DNA of 64,000 nucleotides from CAYRHN01 sp964424115 (lineage in GTDB: Bacteria > Chloroflexota > Anaerolineae > Anaerolineales > Anaerolineaceae): NCBI GenBank assembly GCA_964424115.1, contig CAYRHN010000002.1, positions 124,001 to 188,000 on the forward strand, read 5' to 3'. Positions within the stretch are counted from its first letter, which is position 1. Each line of letters starts with the position of its first letter. The notes below the pieces were generated by a model, which had not been told where the DNA came from, made no database searches, and saw nothing but the letters and a program-made list of their open reading frames with translations. The position numbers and the translations under genes were made by a program. Shown piece after piece: positions 16,978 to 25,617 of the stretch.

Positions 16978-17616
16978 ATGCCCCATTACCCAATTGACCA
17001 TTCTGAAACCCCGATCCGTTTGTTTAAGTCCGATTTCTTGGAGTTTTTCTCACATATTTCTCCAGTGACGATCACAGTGATTTGGGCGCCCGTAGCAGTC
17101 TATTTCATGGTTCGGGCGTTCCTGGACTGGAGCGTGGCGGCTTTCCCCTGGCATATCCTGCTTGGCTTCCTGCTTGGGATATTCCTGTGGACCCTTTCCG
17201 AGTATTTGCTTCACCGTTTCGTTTTTCATTTCAACGCCAGAGGAAAAACAATGGAAAGGATCGTGTATCTTTTCCATGGGGTGCACCACCACCAACCACA
17301 GTGCAAGACTCGCCTGGTGATGCCGCCGGTAGTCAGCATTCCGCTGGCAGCGATCTTCTTTGGCTTGTTTGTGCTGCTTTTCAAGGTGATCCTGGGCGCT
17401 CCACAATGGGTATTTCCAACCTTCTCTGGATTCATTGTGGGCTATCTGATCTATGATCTCACCCATTACGCCACCCATCATTTTGCCATGCGTTCCGGTT
17501 GGTGGAAGTACATCAAGCGCTATCACATGCAGCATCATTATAAGACCCCGGAACAACGCTTTGGCGTTTCTTCTCCATTGTGGGATTTTGTTTTCGCTAC
17601 ACATCCGAAGGACTGA
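16978..17616 (+). CDS. Fatty acid hydroxylase / sterol desaturase superfamily protein
   Basis: 212-residue membrane di-iron protein. Four histidine clusters are intact: EYLLHRFVFH (about 79-88), HGVHHHQP (about 101-108), LTHYATHHF (about 160-168) and RYHMQHHYK (about 180-188). This spacing matches fatty-acid 2-hydroxylases, and hydrophobic segments bracket the clusters. It probably hydroxylates acyl chains of membrane lipids using O2, which would imply at least some oxygen exposure in an otherwise anaerobe-like gene set. A hairpin follows the stop. Confidence 0.85.
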   Translation: MPHYPIDHSETPIRLFKSDFLEFFSHISPVTITVIWAPVAVYFMVRAFLDWSVAAFPWHILLGFLLGIFLWTLSEYLLHRFVFHFNARGKTMERIVYLFHGVHHHQPQCKTRLVMPPVVSIPLAAIFFGLFVLLFKVILGAPQWVFPTFSGFIVGYLIYDLTHYATHHFAMRSGWWKYIKRYHMQHHYKTPEQRFGVSSPLWDFVFATHPKD

Positions 17617-17645
17617 TCAGCGAATCTGAACGAAAAGGATCCTTG

Positions 17646-17691
17646 ACGCGGAGGTATCCGGGCAAACACAGATGCCGGGGTACCTCTGCGT
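17646..17691 (+). terminator. Hairpin terminator after the fatty acid hydroxylase
   Basis: A long imperfect stem (acgcggaggta.. / ..tacctctgcgt) with G-U pairs, followed by GTTTATAAT, which overlaps the next promoter region. Confidence 0.5.
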
Positions 17692-17729
17692 GTTTATAAT
17701 TGGGTATAATAAAATCCAGGAGATCAATT

Positions 17730-18707
17730 ATGAAATACCGCAAGCTTGGAAAAACAAATCTGATGATCAGCGAGATCGGCTTCGGCGCCTGGGGAATCGG
17801 CGGCGAATGGGGAAAGCCGGACGATCAAGAAGCTCTGGCAGCTTTGCAACGCGCCTACGATCTTGGGATTAATTTCTATGATACCGCCGCTGTATATGGC
17901 AATGGGCATTCTGAGCGTTTGATCGGCCAGGCATTTCGCGCAAAACGGGATAAGGTGATCATTGCCAGCAAAGTACCTCCCATGTCGCATAAATGGCCGG
18001 TCACTGCCGGTACACCGCTTGCCGACACGTTTCCGCGGCATCATATCATTGAAAGTACCGAGCAATCTTTGAAGCATCTTGGCACCGATTACCTTGACTT
18101 GCAGCAATTGCATGCCTGGACAGATGATTACACCACCCAACTGGAATGGCGAGAAGCTTTTGAAGATCTGAAGAAGCAAGGAAAGATTCGCGCGTACGGC
18201 GTGTCGGTCAATGATTGGGATCCATATGGCGGCGTCAACCTGGTCAAGGCAGGGCTGGTGGACAGCGTGCAGGTGATCTACAATATTTTCGAACAGCGTC
18301 CAGCCGAGCAGCTTTTCCCGGCAGCGTTGGAGCAGGGTGTGGGCATCCTGGCGCGTGTGCCTTTTGAGGAAGGTGTGCTTACTGGAGCGTTTAAACCCGG
18401 GCATGTATTTGAACCGGGAGATTGGCGTAAGGATTGGCTGACCCCGGAGCGCCTGCAAATTGCCAACAATAAACTAGATGCGCTGCGCGAAAACCTGGAT
18501 GAAAACGCACCCGATTTAGCCACACTGGCCTTGAAATTCATTCTCAGCCATCCAGCAGTGACAACTACCATGCCTGGCATGCGTAAGCTGCGAAATGTTG
18601 AGGCCAATGTGCGCGCCTCTGATGGAAATTTGTTGAATAAAGAGGCGCTGGAAAAACTTCGCGCCCAGGCATTCTGGCACGGCTGGTATTATCCCTGGAA
18701 TAAATGA
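17730..18707 (+). CDS. Aldo/keto reductase
   Basis: 325-residue NAD(P)H-dependent oxidoreductase of the YajO/Gfo-like AKR group. The catalytic tetrad is visible: D51 and Y56 in YDTAAVYG, K81 in IASKV and H128 in LQQLHAW. The cofactor segments GVSVNDWDP and the late TMPGMRKLRNVEAN are present. The start follows CCAGGAG, with a TATAAT at 17705-17710. It is the first gene of a coupled operon running to 24228 and overlaps nfeD by 4 bases. The in vivo substrate is unknown, and its place with RNA-modifying genes has no obvious logic. Confidence 0.9.
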   Translation: MKYRKLGKTNLMISEIGFGAWGIGGEWGKPDDQEALAALQRAYDLGINFYDTAAVYGNGHSERLIGQAFRAKRDKVIIASKVPPMSHKWPVTAGTPLADTFPRHHIIESTEQSLKHLGTDYLDLQQLHAWTDDYTTQLEWREAFEDLKKQGKIRAYGVSVNDWDPYGGVNLVKAGLVDSVQVIYNIFEQRPAEQLFPAALEQGVGILARVPFEEGVLTGAFKPGHVFEPGDWRKDWLTPERLQIANNKLDALRENLDENAPDLATLALKFILSHPAVTTTMPGMRKLRNVEANVRASDGNLLNKEALEKLRAQAFWHGWYYPWNK

Positions 18708-20041
18708 AGAGATTTTTTTCCTGGTTTGGAGTAATATTTCTGGCGGCCGGACTTTTAGCGGGGTTTGGGCTTCCACTCAAAGCGGCCCGCGCCCAGGATG
18801 ATCGGCCTGTGGTGGTAGTTCTGCGCCTGGAAGGGGAATTGGAACCGGTGATGGAAACCTACCTTCAGCGCGGGCTGGATCAGGCCGAGCAAATGGAGGC
18901 GGAACTGGTGGTGGTCGAACTGAACACGCCGGGAGGAAGTATCGACCTGATGGATCGGATCGTGCAGCGCATTCGCAACTATTCGCATCCGGTAATCGTG
19001 TACGTCTACCCAAGAGGCGCTATGGCCGGTTCCGCCGGAACATTGATCACCCTTGCCGGGCATCTATCCGCAATGGCGCCAGAAACCTTGATTGGAGCAG
19101 CCAGCCCGGTTGGAAGCCAGGGAGAAGATATTGGCGAAACCATGGAAGCCAAAGTCAAGGAAGTGATGAAAGCCTCGATCCGCAACCTGGCAGCTCAACG
19201 CCCACCGGAGGCTGTGCGCCTGGCTGAATCCATGATTGACGACGCCCGCGCTGTTACCGTAGATCAAGCCCTGCAGATCGGGCTGATCGATTATAAAGCG
19301 GATTCATTGGATGATCTTTTGGCCCAGGTAGACGGTCGCAACGTGATGGTGTTGGATCGGGAGGTTGTTCTTCATACAACCAATGCACGCGTCGAAGAAA
19401 TTCAAGTGAACTGGATAGATCAAGTCTTGATCCTGCTAACCAATACTAATCTGGTTTTCCTGCTGTTGGCGGTCGGCTTGCAAGCCATATTAATTGAAAT
19501 ATCCACACCGGGCGGATGGGTTTCTGGATTTATTGGGGCGGTGTTTGTGCTTTTGGCGGTCTATGGAATGGGCATCCTGCCGGTAAATTGGTTTGGTTTG
19601 CTCTTTATTATTATTTCATTCGTCTTGTTTGTGCTGGATATTAAGGCTCCCACTCACGGGGCGTTGACTGCCGCTGGCGTGGCATCCTTCATTGCCGGTG
19701 CGTTGGTGCTTTTCAATTCGGTCAGTGTGCCGGGATTCAAGGGGGTTTCAGTACCATTGGTAATCTTGACCGGCTTGGTGATCGGGGGAAGTTTCTTTGC
19801 GATCGTGATGATCGGAGTGCGTGCGCAGCAGACGCCGGTTCGCACGGGAAGTGCCGCGCTGGTTGGGCGCGAGGGGGTGGTGCGCGGCAGTGGCCGGGGA
19901 ATGCAAGTGCAGGTGGGCGGGGAGCTATGGAGCGCTACCTCTGAGGTAGAAATACCAGTTGGCGCACGAATTCGTGTAGCCAAAGTTATCGGTCTGCGTC
20001 TGGAAGTGGAAAGAGTGCAGGAGGAGAAGCCGCATGCCTGA
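18704..20041 (+). CDS. NfeD family membrane serine protease
   Basis: 445 residues. A signal peptide or anchor (1-30, ending near ARAQ) is followed by a ClpP/SppA-like domain (about 33-225) with nucleophile Ser110 in GAMAGSAGTLI and a candidate Lys near 149. Several membrane helices (about 240-370) precede a C-terminal OB-fold NfeD domain starting near AALVGREGVV. Family members cleave stomatin/SPFH proteins at the membrane. The candidate partner here is the SPFH protein at 6807. It overlaps its operon neighbours by 4 bases upstream and 8 bases downstream. Confidence 0.9.
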   Translation: MKRFFSWFGVIFLAAGLLAGFGLPLKAARAQDDRPVVVVLRLEGELEPVMETYLQRGLDQAEQMEAELVVVELNTPGGSIDLMDRIVQRIRNYSHPVIVYVYPRGAMAGSAGTLITLAGHLSAMAPETLIGAASPVGSQGEDIGETMEAKVKEVMKASIRNLAAQRPPEAVRLAESMIDDARAVTVDQALQIGLIDYKADSLDDLLAQVDGRNVMVLDREVVLHTTNARVEEIQVNWIDQVLILLTNTNLVFLLLAVGLQAILIEISTPGGWVSGFIGAVFVLLAVYGMGILPVNWFGLLFIIISFVLFVLDIKAPTHGALTAAGVASFIAGALVLFNSVSVPGFKGVSVPLVILTGLVIGGSFFAIVMIGVRAQQTPVRTGSAALVGREGVVRGSGRGMQVQVGGELWSATSEVEIPVGARIRVAKVIGLRLEVERVQEEKPHA

Positions 20042-21113
20042 TTTTCCTCGTCGATTGACCCTGGCGCATGGCGAACTGAGTTTGCCGGTTTATATGCCGG
20101 ATGCCACTTATGGTGTGGTTCGGGCAGTAGACGCTGAAGATCTGCTGGATTGCAGGGTTACGGCCGTGGTAATGAATACTTTCCATTTGATGCAGCGCCC
20201 CGGTTCATCGACTATTCAATCTCTGGGTGGGCTGCACAAAATGTCAGGGTGGCCATTGCCGATCATCACCGATTCGGGTGGTTTTCAAGCATATTCTCTA
20301 ATCCGTCAAAATGCAAGTTTTGGTAGATTAACCGAACAAGGGTTGAGTTTTCAGCCGGAAGGTAGTACAAGGAAATTTCTTCTCACGCCCGAAAAATCCG
20401 TCCAATTGCAGATGGCTTACGGCAGCGATGTGGTGATTTGCCTGGACGATTGCACGCATGTAGATGCCTCGTTGGATGAGCAGCGTAAATCTGTGACGCG
20501 CACAGTGGCCTGGGCCAAGCGCTGCAAGGTGGAATTCGAGAAGTTATGCAAGCAAAAACGGCTCGATGAGATTCACCGCCCGCGACTGTTTGGCGTTGTG
20601 CAGGGGGGAGGTTTTAAGGAGTTGCGTAAGCAGTGCGCCGAGGCCTTGTTGGAGATTGGTTTTGACGGGTTTGGTTATGGCGGTTGGCCGTTGGATGGGG
20701 AGGGTGGGTTGCTTGAAGATATCCTGGGCTATTGCCGTGAATTGATCCCGCCGCAATTTCCCATGCACGCCCTGGGGGTGGGCCATCCTAAGAACGTTCA
20801 AGCCTGTTACCAATTGGGATACGGTATTTTTGACAGCGCAATGCCTACCCGCGATGCACGGCACGGGCGTCTTTACGCCTTCACTCAATCCAGCTTGGCG
20901 GGAGAATGGCTGCAATATGTGTATATCAACGATGAAAAGCATGTTAAAGCAGACCGGCCGATCTCTCCTGGCTGTGATTGCCTGACCTGCCGGCGCTACT
21001 CGGCGGGGTATTTACACCACTTATTCAAACTGAACGACAGTCTTTATTTCCGTCTGGCAACTGTTCATAATTTACGCTTCATGATCGAATTGACTTCCAG
21101 GTTAGCCCAATGA
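20034..21113 (+). CDS. tRNA-guanine transglycosylase family protein with a variant base-recognition loop
   Basis: 359 residues. Catalytic and structural residues of bacterial TGT are present: D80 in TDSGGFQ, the LDDC pair, the VVQGG glutamine, nucleophile D267 in FDSAMPTR, and the zinc site C314, C316, C319 and H345. The loop that recognises the incoming 7-deazaguanine, normally GGLAVGE, reads GYGGWPLDGEGG (214-225). The enzyme should therefore still swap a base in RNA or DNA but may take a base other than preQ1. It sits directly before two rRNA-methyltransferase-like genes, with overlapping start and stop codons. Confidence 0.85.
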   Translation: MPDFPRRLTLAHGELSLPVYMPDATYGVVRAVDAEDLLDCRVTAVVMNTFHLMQRPGSSTIQSLGGLHKMSGWPLPIITDSGGFQAYSLIRQNASFGRLTEQGLSFQPEGSTRKFLLTPEKSVQLQMAYGSDVVICLDDCTHVDASLDEQRKSVTRTVAWAKRCKVEFEKLCKQKRLDEIHRPRLFGVVQGGGFKELRKQCAEALLEIGFDGFGYGGWPLDGEGGLLEDILGYCRELIPPQFPMHALGVGHPKNVQACYQLGYGIFDSAMPTRDARHGRLYAFTQSSLAGEWLQYVYINDEKHVKADRPISPGCDCLTCRRYSAGYLHHLFKLNDSLYFRLATVHNLRFMIELTSRLAQ

Positions 21114-21931
21114 ATCTGGATGAATTGGTGAGTGAGATCCAATCCAGCCCCAAATACCGGGCGATTGCGCCTGATCTGGTGCGCCGGATTGCCTCCCAAG
21201 AGTTGGGTAAAGGACGCGCTGTGAAGGAGACCATCAAAGCGGTACGTGCGCGGCTGCACCAGGTAGGTTCCGCTTACCAGGAAGGCGGACTTGACTTGGA
21301 GCGTTGGCGGCGGGACTTGGCCGACCTTCCGCACGATCCAGCAGATCCCGGATTGCGGTCCTGGTGTGTATCTATCATGCGCCAGCACGCCTCAACCCGA
21401 GAACGTCTGCTCATTTTGGAGAATTTTTTCTACACGGCGCTGGCCGGGATTGCTCCGGTCACCTCGCTGCTTGACCTGGCTTGCGGGCTGAATCCTTTGG
21501 CTTTGAGCTGGCTGCCCTTGCAACCTGGCGCGCCGTATTACGGCTGCGAGATCTACCCTGAATTGGTGGAATTCCTCAACCTGTACCTGGCGCACGTGGG
21601 GCAGCCGGGCAAGGTGGATGTGGTAGATTTGGTGGGATGGGCTGGGGGTGGAAAGGGCTATGATTCCCCTGTTCAACTGGCGCTCCTGCTCAAGACATTG
21701 CCATGCCTGGAGCAAGTAGAGAAGGGTATCAGCCTGCGCCTGTTGGATGCCATTCCCGCGGAGTATGTGCTGGTCTCGTTTCCGGCGCGCAGCCTGGGCG
21801 GGCACGCCAAAGGCATGCCGCGCAACTACGAGGCGAATTTCCGAGAGCTTGTTTCGGCTCGTCCATGGACCTTGGAACGCTTCGAATTCCAGAGTGAACT
21901 GGCGTTCTTGGTGCGCAAGGGGGCAAAATGA
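21110..21931 (+). CDS. 16S rRNA (guanine-N7) methyltransferase family protein, copy 1 (ArmA/RmtB/FmrO-like)
   Basis: 273 residues with the layout of the aminoglycoside-resistance m7G1405 family. An N-terminal helical rRNA-binding region has SPKYRAIAPDLVRRI, KAVRARLHQVGSAY and RQHASTRERL. The SAM-binding LLDLACGLNPLAL follows near residue 120, then LLLKTLPCLEQ and the late VSFPARSLGGHAKGM. All are family hallmarks, so methylation of 16S rRNA is a fair prediction. Whether it confers drug resistance cannot be told from sequence. ATGA overlaps join it to the genes on both sides. Confidence 0.82.
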   Translation: MNLDELVSEIQSSPKYRAIAPDLVRRIASQELGKGRAVKETIKAVRARLHQVGSAYQEGGLDLERWRRDLADLPHDPADPGLRSWCVSIMRQHASTRERLLILENFFYTALAGIAPVTSLLDLACGLNPLALSWLPLQPGAPYYGCEIYPELVEFLNLYLAHVGQPGKVDVVDLVGWAGGGKGYDSPVQLALLLKTLPCLEQVEKGISLRLLDAIPAEYVLVSFPARSLGGHAKGMPRNYEANFRELVSARPWTLERFEFQSELAFLVRKGAK

Positions 21932-22746
21932 GTCGCGAAATTCCAGGGCCAGAAAATGTGGCAGGCTGGGCTGAGGAGATCCTTTCCGGAAAGAAATATC
22001 GTTCGTTGGGGATTCCATTGGAGACTGTACAAGATCTGTTGTGGCAGGAATTGGCCCGACAGCGAAACTATAAGGATGCAATCCAGTCGGCCCGCGAGAA
22101 GTTACATAATATTATTGCGCCGTACCTTGGCGATCCTGATTACGCCCGTGCTGGATTTGAGATGGAAGGATTGTCCGATCCGCAAGGTCTTCTGGATTTC
22201 TCTCGACGCATGTTAGAGTCGCATGCTTCCACCCGCGAGCGTCTGCCATTTATTGAGAATTTTTATACCCGTCTGTTCGCGATTACAGGACAGCCCTCCA
22301 GTTTGCTGGACCTGGCCTGCGGGATGCATCCGTTTGGCCTGCCCTGGATGGGCTTGCCCGCCAGAACCCGTTACCATGCTTATGATGTGCATGCGCCTCG
22401 GGTGGCGTTGATCAACCGGTACCTGTGCGCAAACAAATTCGAGCCACTAGCCGAGGTTCGGGATGTGATCCTGCATCCGCCGCAATTTGAAGCTGATGTA
22501 GCTCTCTTTTTTAAAGAAGCGCACCGTTTTGAACAACGTCAACATGGGTGTAATCGCATCTTCTGGCGTGCGCTGCAGGTAAAGTGGTTGTTGGTCTCGC
22601 TGCCGGCAGCCAGTTTGAATGGCCGCCACGATCTATCCGAAGGGCACCGGCGCCTGGTTTATTCAAACCTGGATGGACTGGATTGGCCGGTCACTGAATT
22701 GCAGATCGGAAATGAATTGATTTTCTGCCTGCGTTGCAGGGAATGA
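21928..22746 (+). CDS. 16S rRNA methyltransferase family protein, copy 2 (diverged ArmA/RmtB-like paralogue)
   Basis: 272-residue paralogue of the preceding gene. It keeps GKKYRSLGIPLETV, SAREKLHNIIAPYL, ESHASTRERLPFIENFY and the SAM motif LLDLACGMHPFGLPW. It has lost the late KSL.GxxKGM-type segment: the corresponding place reads VSLPAASLNGRHDLSEGH. This suggests either a different target base, a partner role in a heterodimer, or loss of activity. Tandem duplication followed by divergence is the simplest history. Confidence 0.75.
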   Translation: MSREIPGPENVAGWAEEILSGKKYRSLGIPLETVQDLLWQELARQRNYKDAIQSAREKLHNIIAPYLGDPDYARAGFEMEGLSDPQGLLDFSRRMLESHASTRERLPFIENFYTRLFAITGQPSSLLDLACGMHPFGLPWMGLPARTRYHAYDVHAPRVALINRYLCANKFEPLAEVRDVILHPPQFEADVALFFKEAHRFEQRQHGCNRIFWRALQVKWLLVSLPAASLNGRHDLSEGHRRLVYSNLDGLDWPVTELQIGNELIFCLRCRE

Positions 22747-22749
22747 GAT

Positions 22750-24228
22750 ATGGCAAAAAAACGCAGTAATCATCAAACTAAAGCGAGAAGTACCGAAAGC
22801 ACCACGCTGACGACTAAGGACTTCCAACATTTGCTCTCTGTGGAAGAGCTGGCCGCCCTGGAACACGAATTGGAGCAACCGCTCAAGACGGCATTCAGGG
22901 TCAATCCGTTAAAGGTAGATGCAAGCGTGGCTCCACAGGAATGGTCGGAACGCTACAGATGGCGTTTATCTCCGGTACCTTATTGCCCTACAGGCTGGTG
23001 GGTTGATGAAACCCCTGCACCGGTCAGCCAGGCCCTGGAACATCGCCTGGGGCAATTTTATATTCAGGACGCAGCATCCATGCTGCCGGTGGAATTGTTT
23101 GACTGGGAGGGCCTCGACCAGCCGTTCGTGCTGGATATGGCGGCTTCTCCAGGCGGAAAAAGCACCCATTTGTGCGCTAAAATGGGCGAACACGGCCTTC
23201 TTCTAGCCAACGATTCCAGCCAGGACCGCCTGACCGCCCTGCGTCTGGTGTTGCAGAATTGGGGTGCGGTGAATGCAGCCGTGGGCGCGTTTCCTGGCGA
23301 ACATTATGGCGAGTGGTTCCCCGATACCTTTGACCGGGTGTTGCTGGATGCCCCGTGCAGCATGCAGGGTCTGCGCACCAGCGAATCGCACCCAATGCGG
23401 CCGATCACAGCCCGGGAGCGAAGCCAGCTCTCCGGGCGGCAGGCGCGTTTATTGGCCTCGGCTCTCAGAGCAGTGCGTCCGGGTGGACAGGTGGTCTATT
23501 CGACCTGCACCTTGACCCCGGCTGAGGATGAGGGCGTATTGCAAGCCATCCTGGATCAATTTGGATCGGCTGTCTGTATTTTAAATACCGCAGAACGCCT
23601 GCCACATCCTGCCCCGGCCCTGAAGGGAGATGGGGAGCGCCGATTTGATCCAGCGATACGCGGTGCGGCCCGCTTGTGGCCGCATAGCTTCGGCACTAGT
23701 GGTTTCTTTGCAGCATTGATCGTGAAAGACGATACGCTGCCTGGCGGTCATCGACTCCTTCCCTCACGACCTTTGGAAAAAGCGGGATTGCAATGTTTGA
23801 CCCGCGGGGAAGTGGAAAGGCTGGATGGTGAAATGCGCCGGTTATTTGAATTCGATCTGGAAGCGGTGTTGATGGAATCGAGCCTTGAGCTGTGGCGGCT
23901 GGGCAAAACTATTTTGGCCCTGCCGGAATTGCTGTTGACCCGCCTGCCGGACTTTCCGGTGCAGTCTGCCGGGTTGGCGGTGGGCGAGGACACCGTTGAA
24001 GGATTTGTTCCGGGGCATGATTGGGTGGCGCGATTTACGCCACGTTTCCATACCGGCAAATTACGTCTCGATGAAACGCAAAGTGCATCCTGGCTGCGTG
24101 GGGAAGATTTACATGGGGTGGATGGCGAAGGGTTGCGGATCGTCGAGGATCCTGCCGGGCGATTGTTGGGCCGGGGAAGACTTACGGGTGGTAGATTGAA
24201 GAATTTGCTTCCCCGGCGCTGGTTGTAA
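22750..24228 (+). CDS. RsmF/NSUN-type RNA m5C methyltransferase
   Basis: 492 residues. The Rossmann domain has MAASPGGKSTHLCAK (SAM loop, about 134-148), catalytic Cys203 in DAPCSMQG and the release Cys253 in YSTCTLTPAEDEG. An N-terminal FRVNPLK segment and a C-terminal ~150-residue region with a PUA-like end (LLGRGRLTGGRLKNLLPR) match the RsmF/YebU group. It would methylate C5 of a cytosine in rRNA or tRNA. It is the last gene of the operon, 3 bases after the previous stop. Confidence 0.9.
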   Translation: MAKKRSNHQTKARSTESTTLTTKDFQHLLSVEELAALEHELEQPLKTAFRVNPLKVDASVAPQEWSERYRWRLSPVPYCPTGWWVDETPAPVSQALEHRLGQFYIQDAASMLPVELFDWEGLDQPFVLDMAASPGGKSTHLCAKMGEHGLLLANDSSQDRLTALRLVLQNWGAVNAAVGAFPGEHYGEWFPDTFDRVLLDAPCSMQGLRTSESHPMRPITARERSQLSGRQARLLASALRAVRPGGQVVYSTCTLTPAEDEGVLQAILDQFGSAVCILNTAERLPHPAPALKGDGERRFDPAIRGAARLWPHSFGTSGFFAALIVKDDTLPGGHRLLPSRPLEKAGLQCLTRGEVERLDGEMRRLFEFDLEAVLMESSLELWRLGKTILALPELLLTRLPDFPVQSAGLAVGEDTVEGFVPGHDWVARFTPRFHTGKLRLDETQSASWLRGEDLHGVDGEGLRIVEDPAGRLLGRGRLTGGRLKNLLPRRWL

Positions 24229-24238
24229 TAAGAATTTG

Positions 24239-25456
24239 TTACTGGTCCCTTCGGGCGGCGCTTAATGCAGCTTCAATTTGTGGAATGTGACTCTGGATGT
24301 GGCCTGGCATTTGCACCAGGGTTTGTCCCATACGCCAGAAGGTTCCCTTGTGGGCAGAAAAGTCCTTGGGAAGCAATTCGACTAAATTAACGGTTTCACT
24401 GGTTTGATATTCCAGGGCTGCCATCAAGGCTTCCAGGGCAAAGTAAGCTTTTACTGTAGCCTGGTTATGAATGGTCAGGTTATCGACATAATCGTCGGAA
24501 ACTTGCTCTTGCCCCATCACTAATTGATGGATCCAGGAACGCAGTCCTTCCTCCGTGTGGATCAAGTGTGCAACAATTTCCTTAATGCTCCATTCTCCTA
24601 CTGCAGGGGATAAAGAAGCTTCGTCGTCCATCACTCCTTCCAGAGCATGGTGAATGGCTGACAGGGCCTCCTGGTAATCGTGGCGAAGTTTGGCAGCCAG
24701 CGCCGGGCCTGTGGGTGGAATTTCCGGCAGCGGGCGGTGAGAGAGTTCCATCTCTGCATTACGTTTCTCGTTTCCCCGATAATACACTAGTGCTACTTTC
24801 TCGCCGGCTTCGTGTCCTTGTATTGCTGCTCCCAGGGCTGGGATTGTGGGTGTGGGGATGCCATTGATCTCCACCACCAGATCATCTTTCTTCAAACCAG
24901 CTTTGTCGGCGCCCATTCCTTCTACAACGCCGCCCAACAGGACCCCTTCGCTGACGGGAAATCCCAATTCTTTGGCCTTGCCTGGGTCAAATTGGGCCAG
25001 GAAGATCCCCAGCATGGGTTTTTTGGTGATGCGTAGGTCGGGACCGCTCTCGGTAACATGCGTCAAATTACGCAAGCCGATTTCCCACCCGCGGCGAATC
25101 TCTGCCTGGGCAGTCTTCCAGTTATCGCCGTCGCCCAGCCCGGAATGGGTCAATGTCAGTTCAGTGGTGCCATTTTGATCGGCGAGCTGGATTTTGACCC
25201 TGGTCTCATCCGGATCTCCTCGCCCTCGCCAAGTGAACTCAATCCCCTGCTCGACCTCAGAAATAGCTGAGGCGTGAATAAATTCACCACAGGTATAATA
25301 ACCGCTGTTCCAGTAAAAATAGATTCTTCCACCTGGACGCGGGTCGATTGTGGCAACATCACACAGCCACTCACGTAAAGTCATAGCATTGGTCAGATTG
25401 CGATACACTTCGGCAACAGGTGCCTGAATGGTGGATTTCAAGTTTATTTCGCTCAT
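24239..25456 (-). CDS. SRPBCC (AHSA1)-PDZ-DinB three-domain fusion protein
   Basis: 405 residues with three folds in order. First is an AHSA1/SRPBCC ligand-binding domain (about 1-140, from INLKSTIQAPVAEVYRNLT to RRGWEIGLRNL). Second is a PDZ domain (about 145-245, GVVEGMGADKAGLKKDDLVVEINGIP). Third is a DinB-like four-helix domain (about 255-400, AVGEWSIKEIVAHLIHTEEG). DinB proteins often bind metal through three His, of which H316 and others near 385-390 are candidates. The combination is unusual and the role is unknown. It has its own promoter and is convergent with the RNA-modification operon. Confidence 0.8.
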   Translation of the reverse strand: MSEINLKSTIQAPVAEVYRNLTNAMTLREWLCDVATIDPRPGGRIYFYWNSGYYTCGEFIHASAISEVEQGIEFTWRGRGDPDETRVKIQLADQNGTTELTLTHSGLGDGDNWKTAQAEIRRGWEIGLRNLTHVTESGPDLRITKKPMLGIFLAQFDPGKAKELGFPVSEGVLLGGVVEGMGADKAGLKKDDLVVEINGIPTPTIPALGAAIQGHEAGEKVALVYYRGNEKRNAEMELSHRPLPEIPPTGPALAAKLRHDYQEALSAIHHALEGVMDDEASLSPAVGEWSIKEIVAHLIHTEEGLRSWIHQLVMGQEQVSDDYVDNLTIHNQATVKAYFALEALMAALEYQTSETVNLVELLPKDFSAHKGTFWRMGQTLVQMPGHIQSHIPQIEAALSAARRDQ

Positions 25457-25526
25457 AAATCAACTCCAATCGTGGAAATTTAAAAATTGCAGCCAGGGGA
25501 CGGGTCCATTCATTACAATTATGTTA

Positions 25527-25555
25527 AGTATAGGGAGCAGCAGATAAATTGTCAA
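25527..25555 (-). promoter_or_regulatory. Promoter of the SRPBCC-PDZ-DinB gene
   Basis: Minus-strand TTGACA and TATACT with an ideal 17-base spacer, about 70 bases upstream of the start. The opposite strand carries TATAAT (25576-25581), the likely -10 box of the large kinase gene. Confidence 0.65.
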
Positions 25556-25617
25556 ATCAATTATATTGAATAGAGTATAATATTTAACATTAGACTATTA
25601 TCTTTAGAGGAAGCCGC

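Noticed and set aside
21110..22746. Recently acquired drug-resistance island
   Set aside because: No transposase, integrase or flanking repeats are seen, and the genes are coupled to their neighbours by ATGA overlaps.
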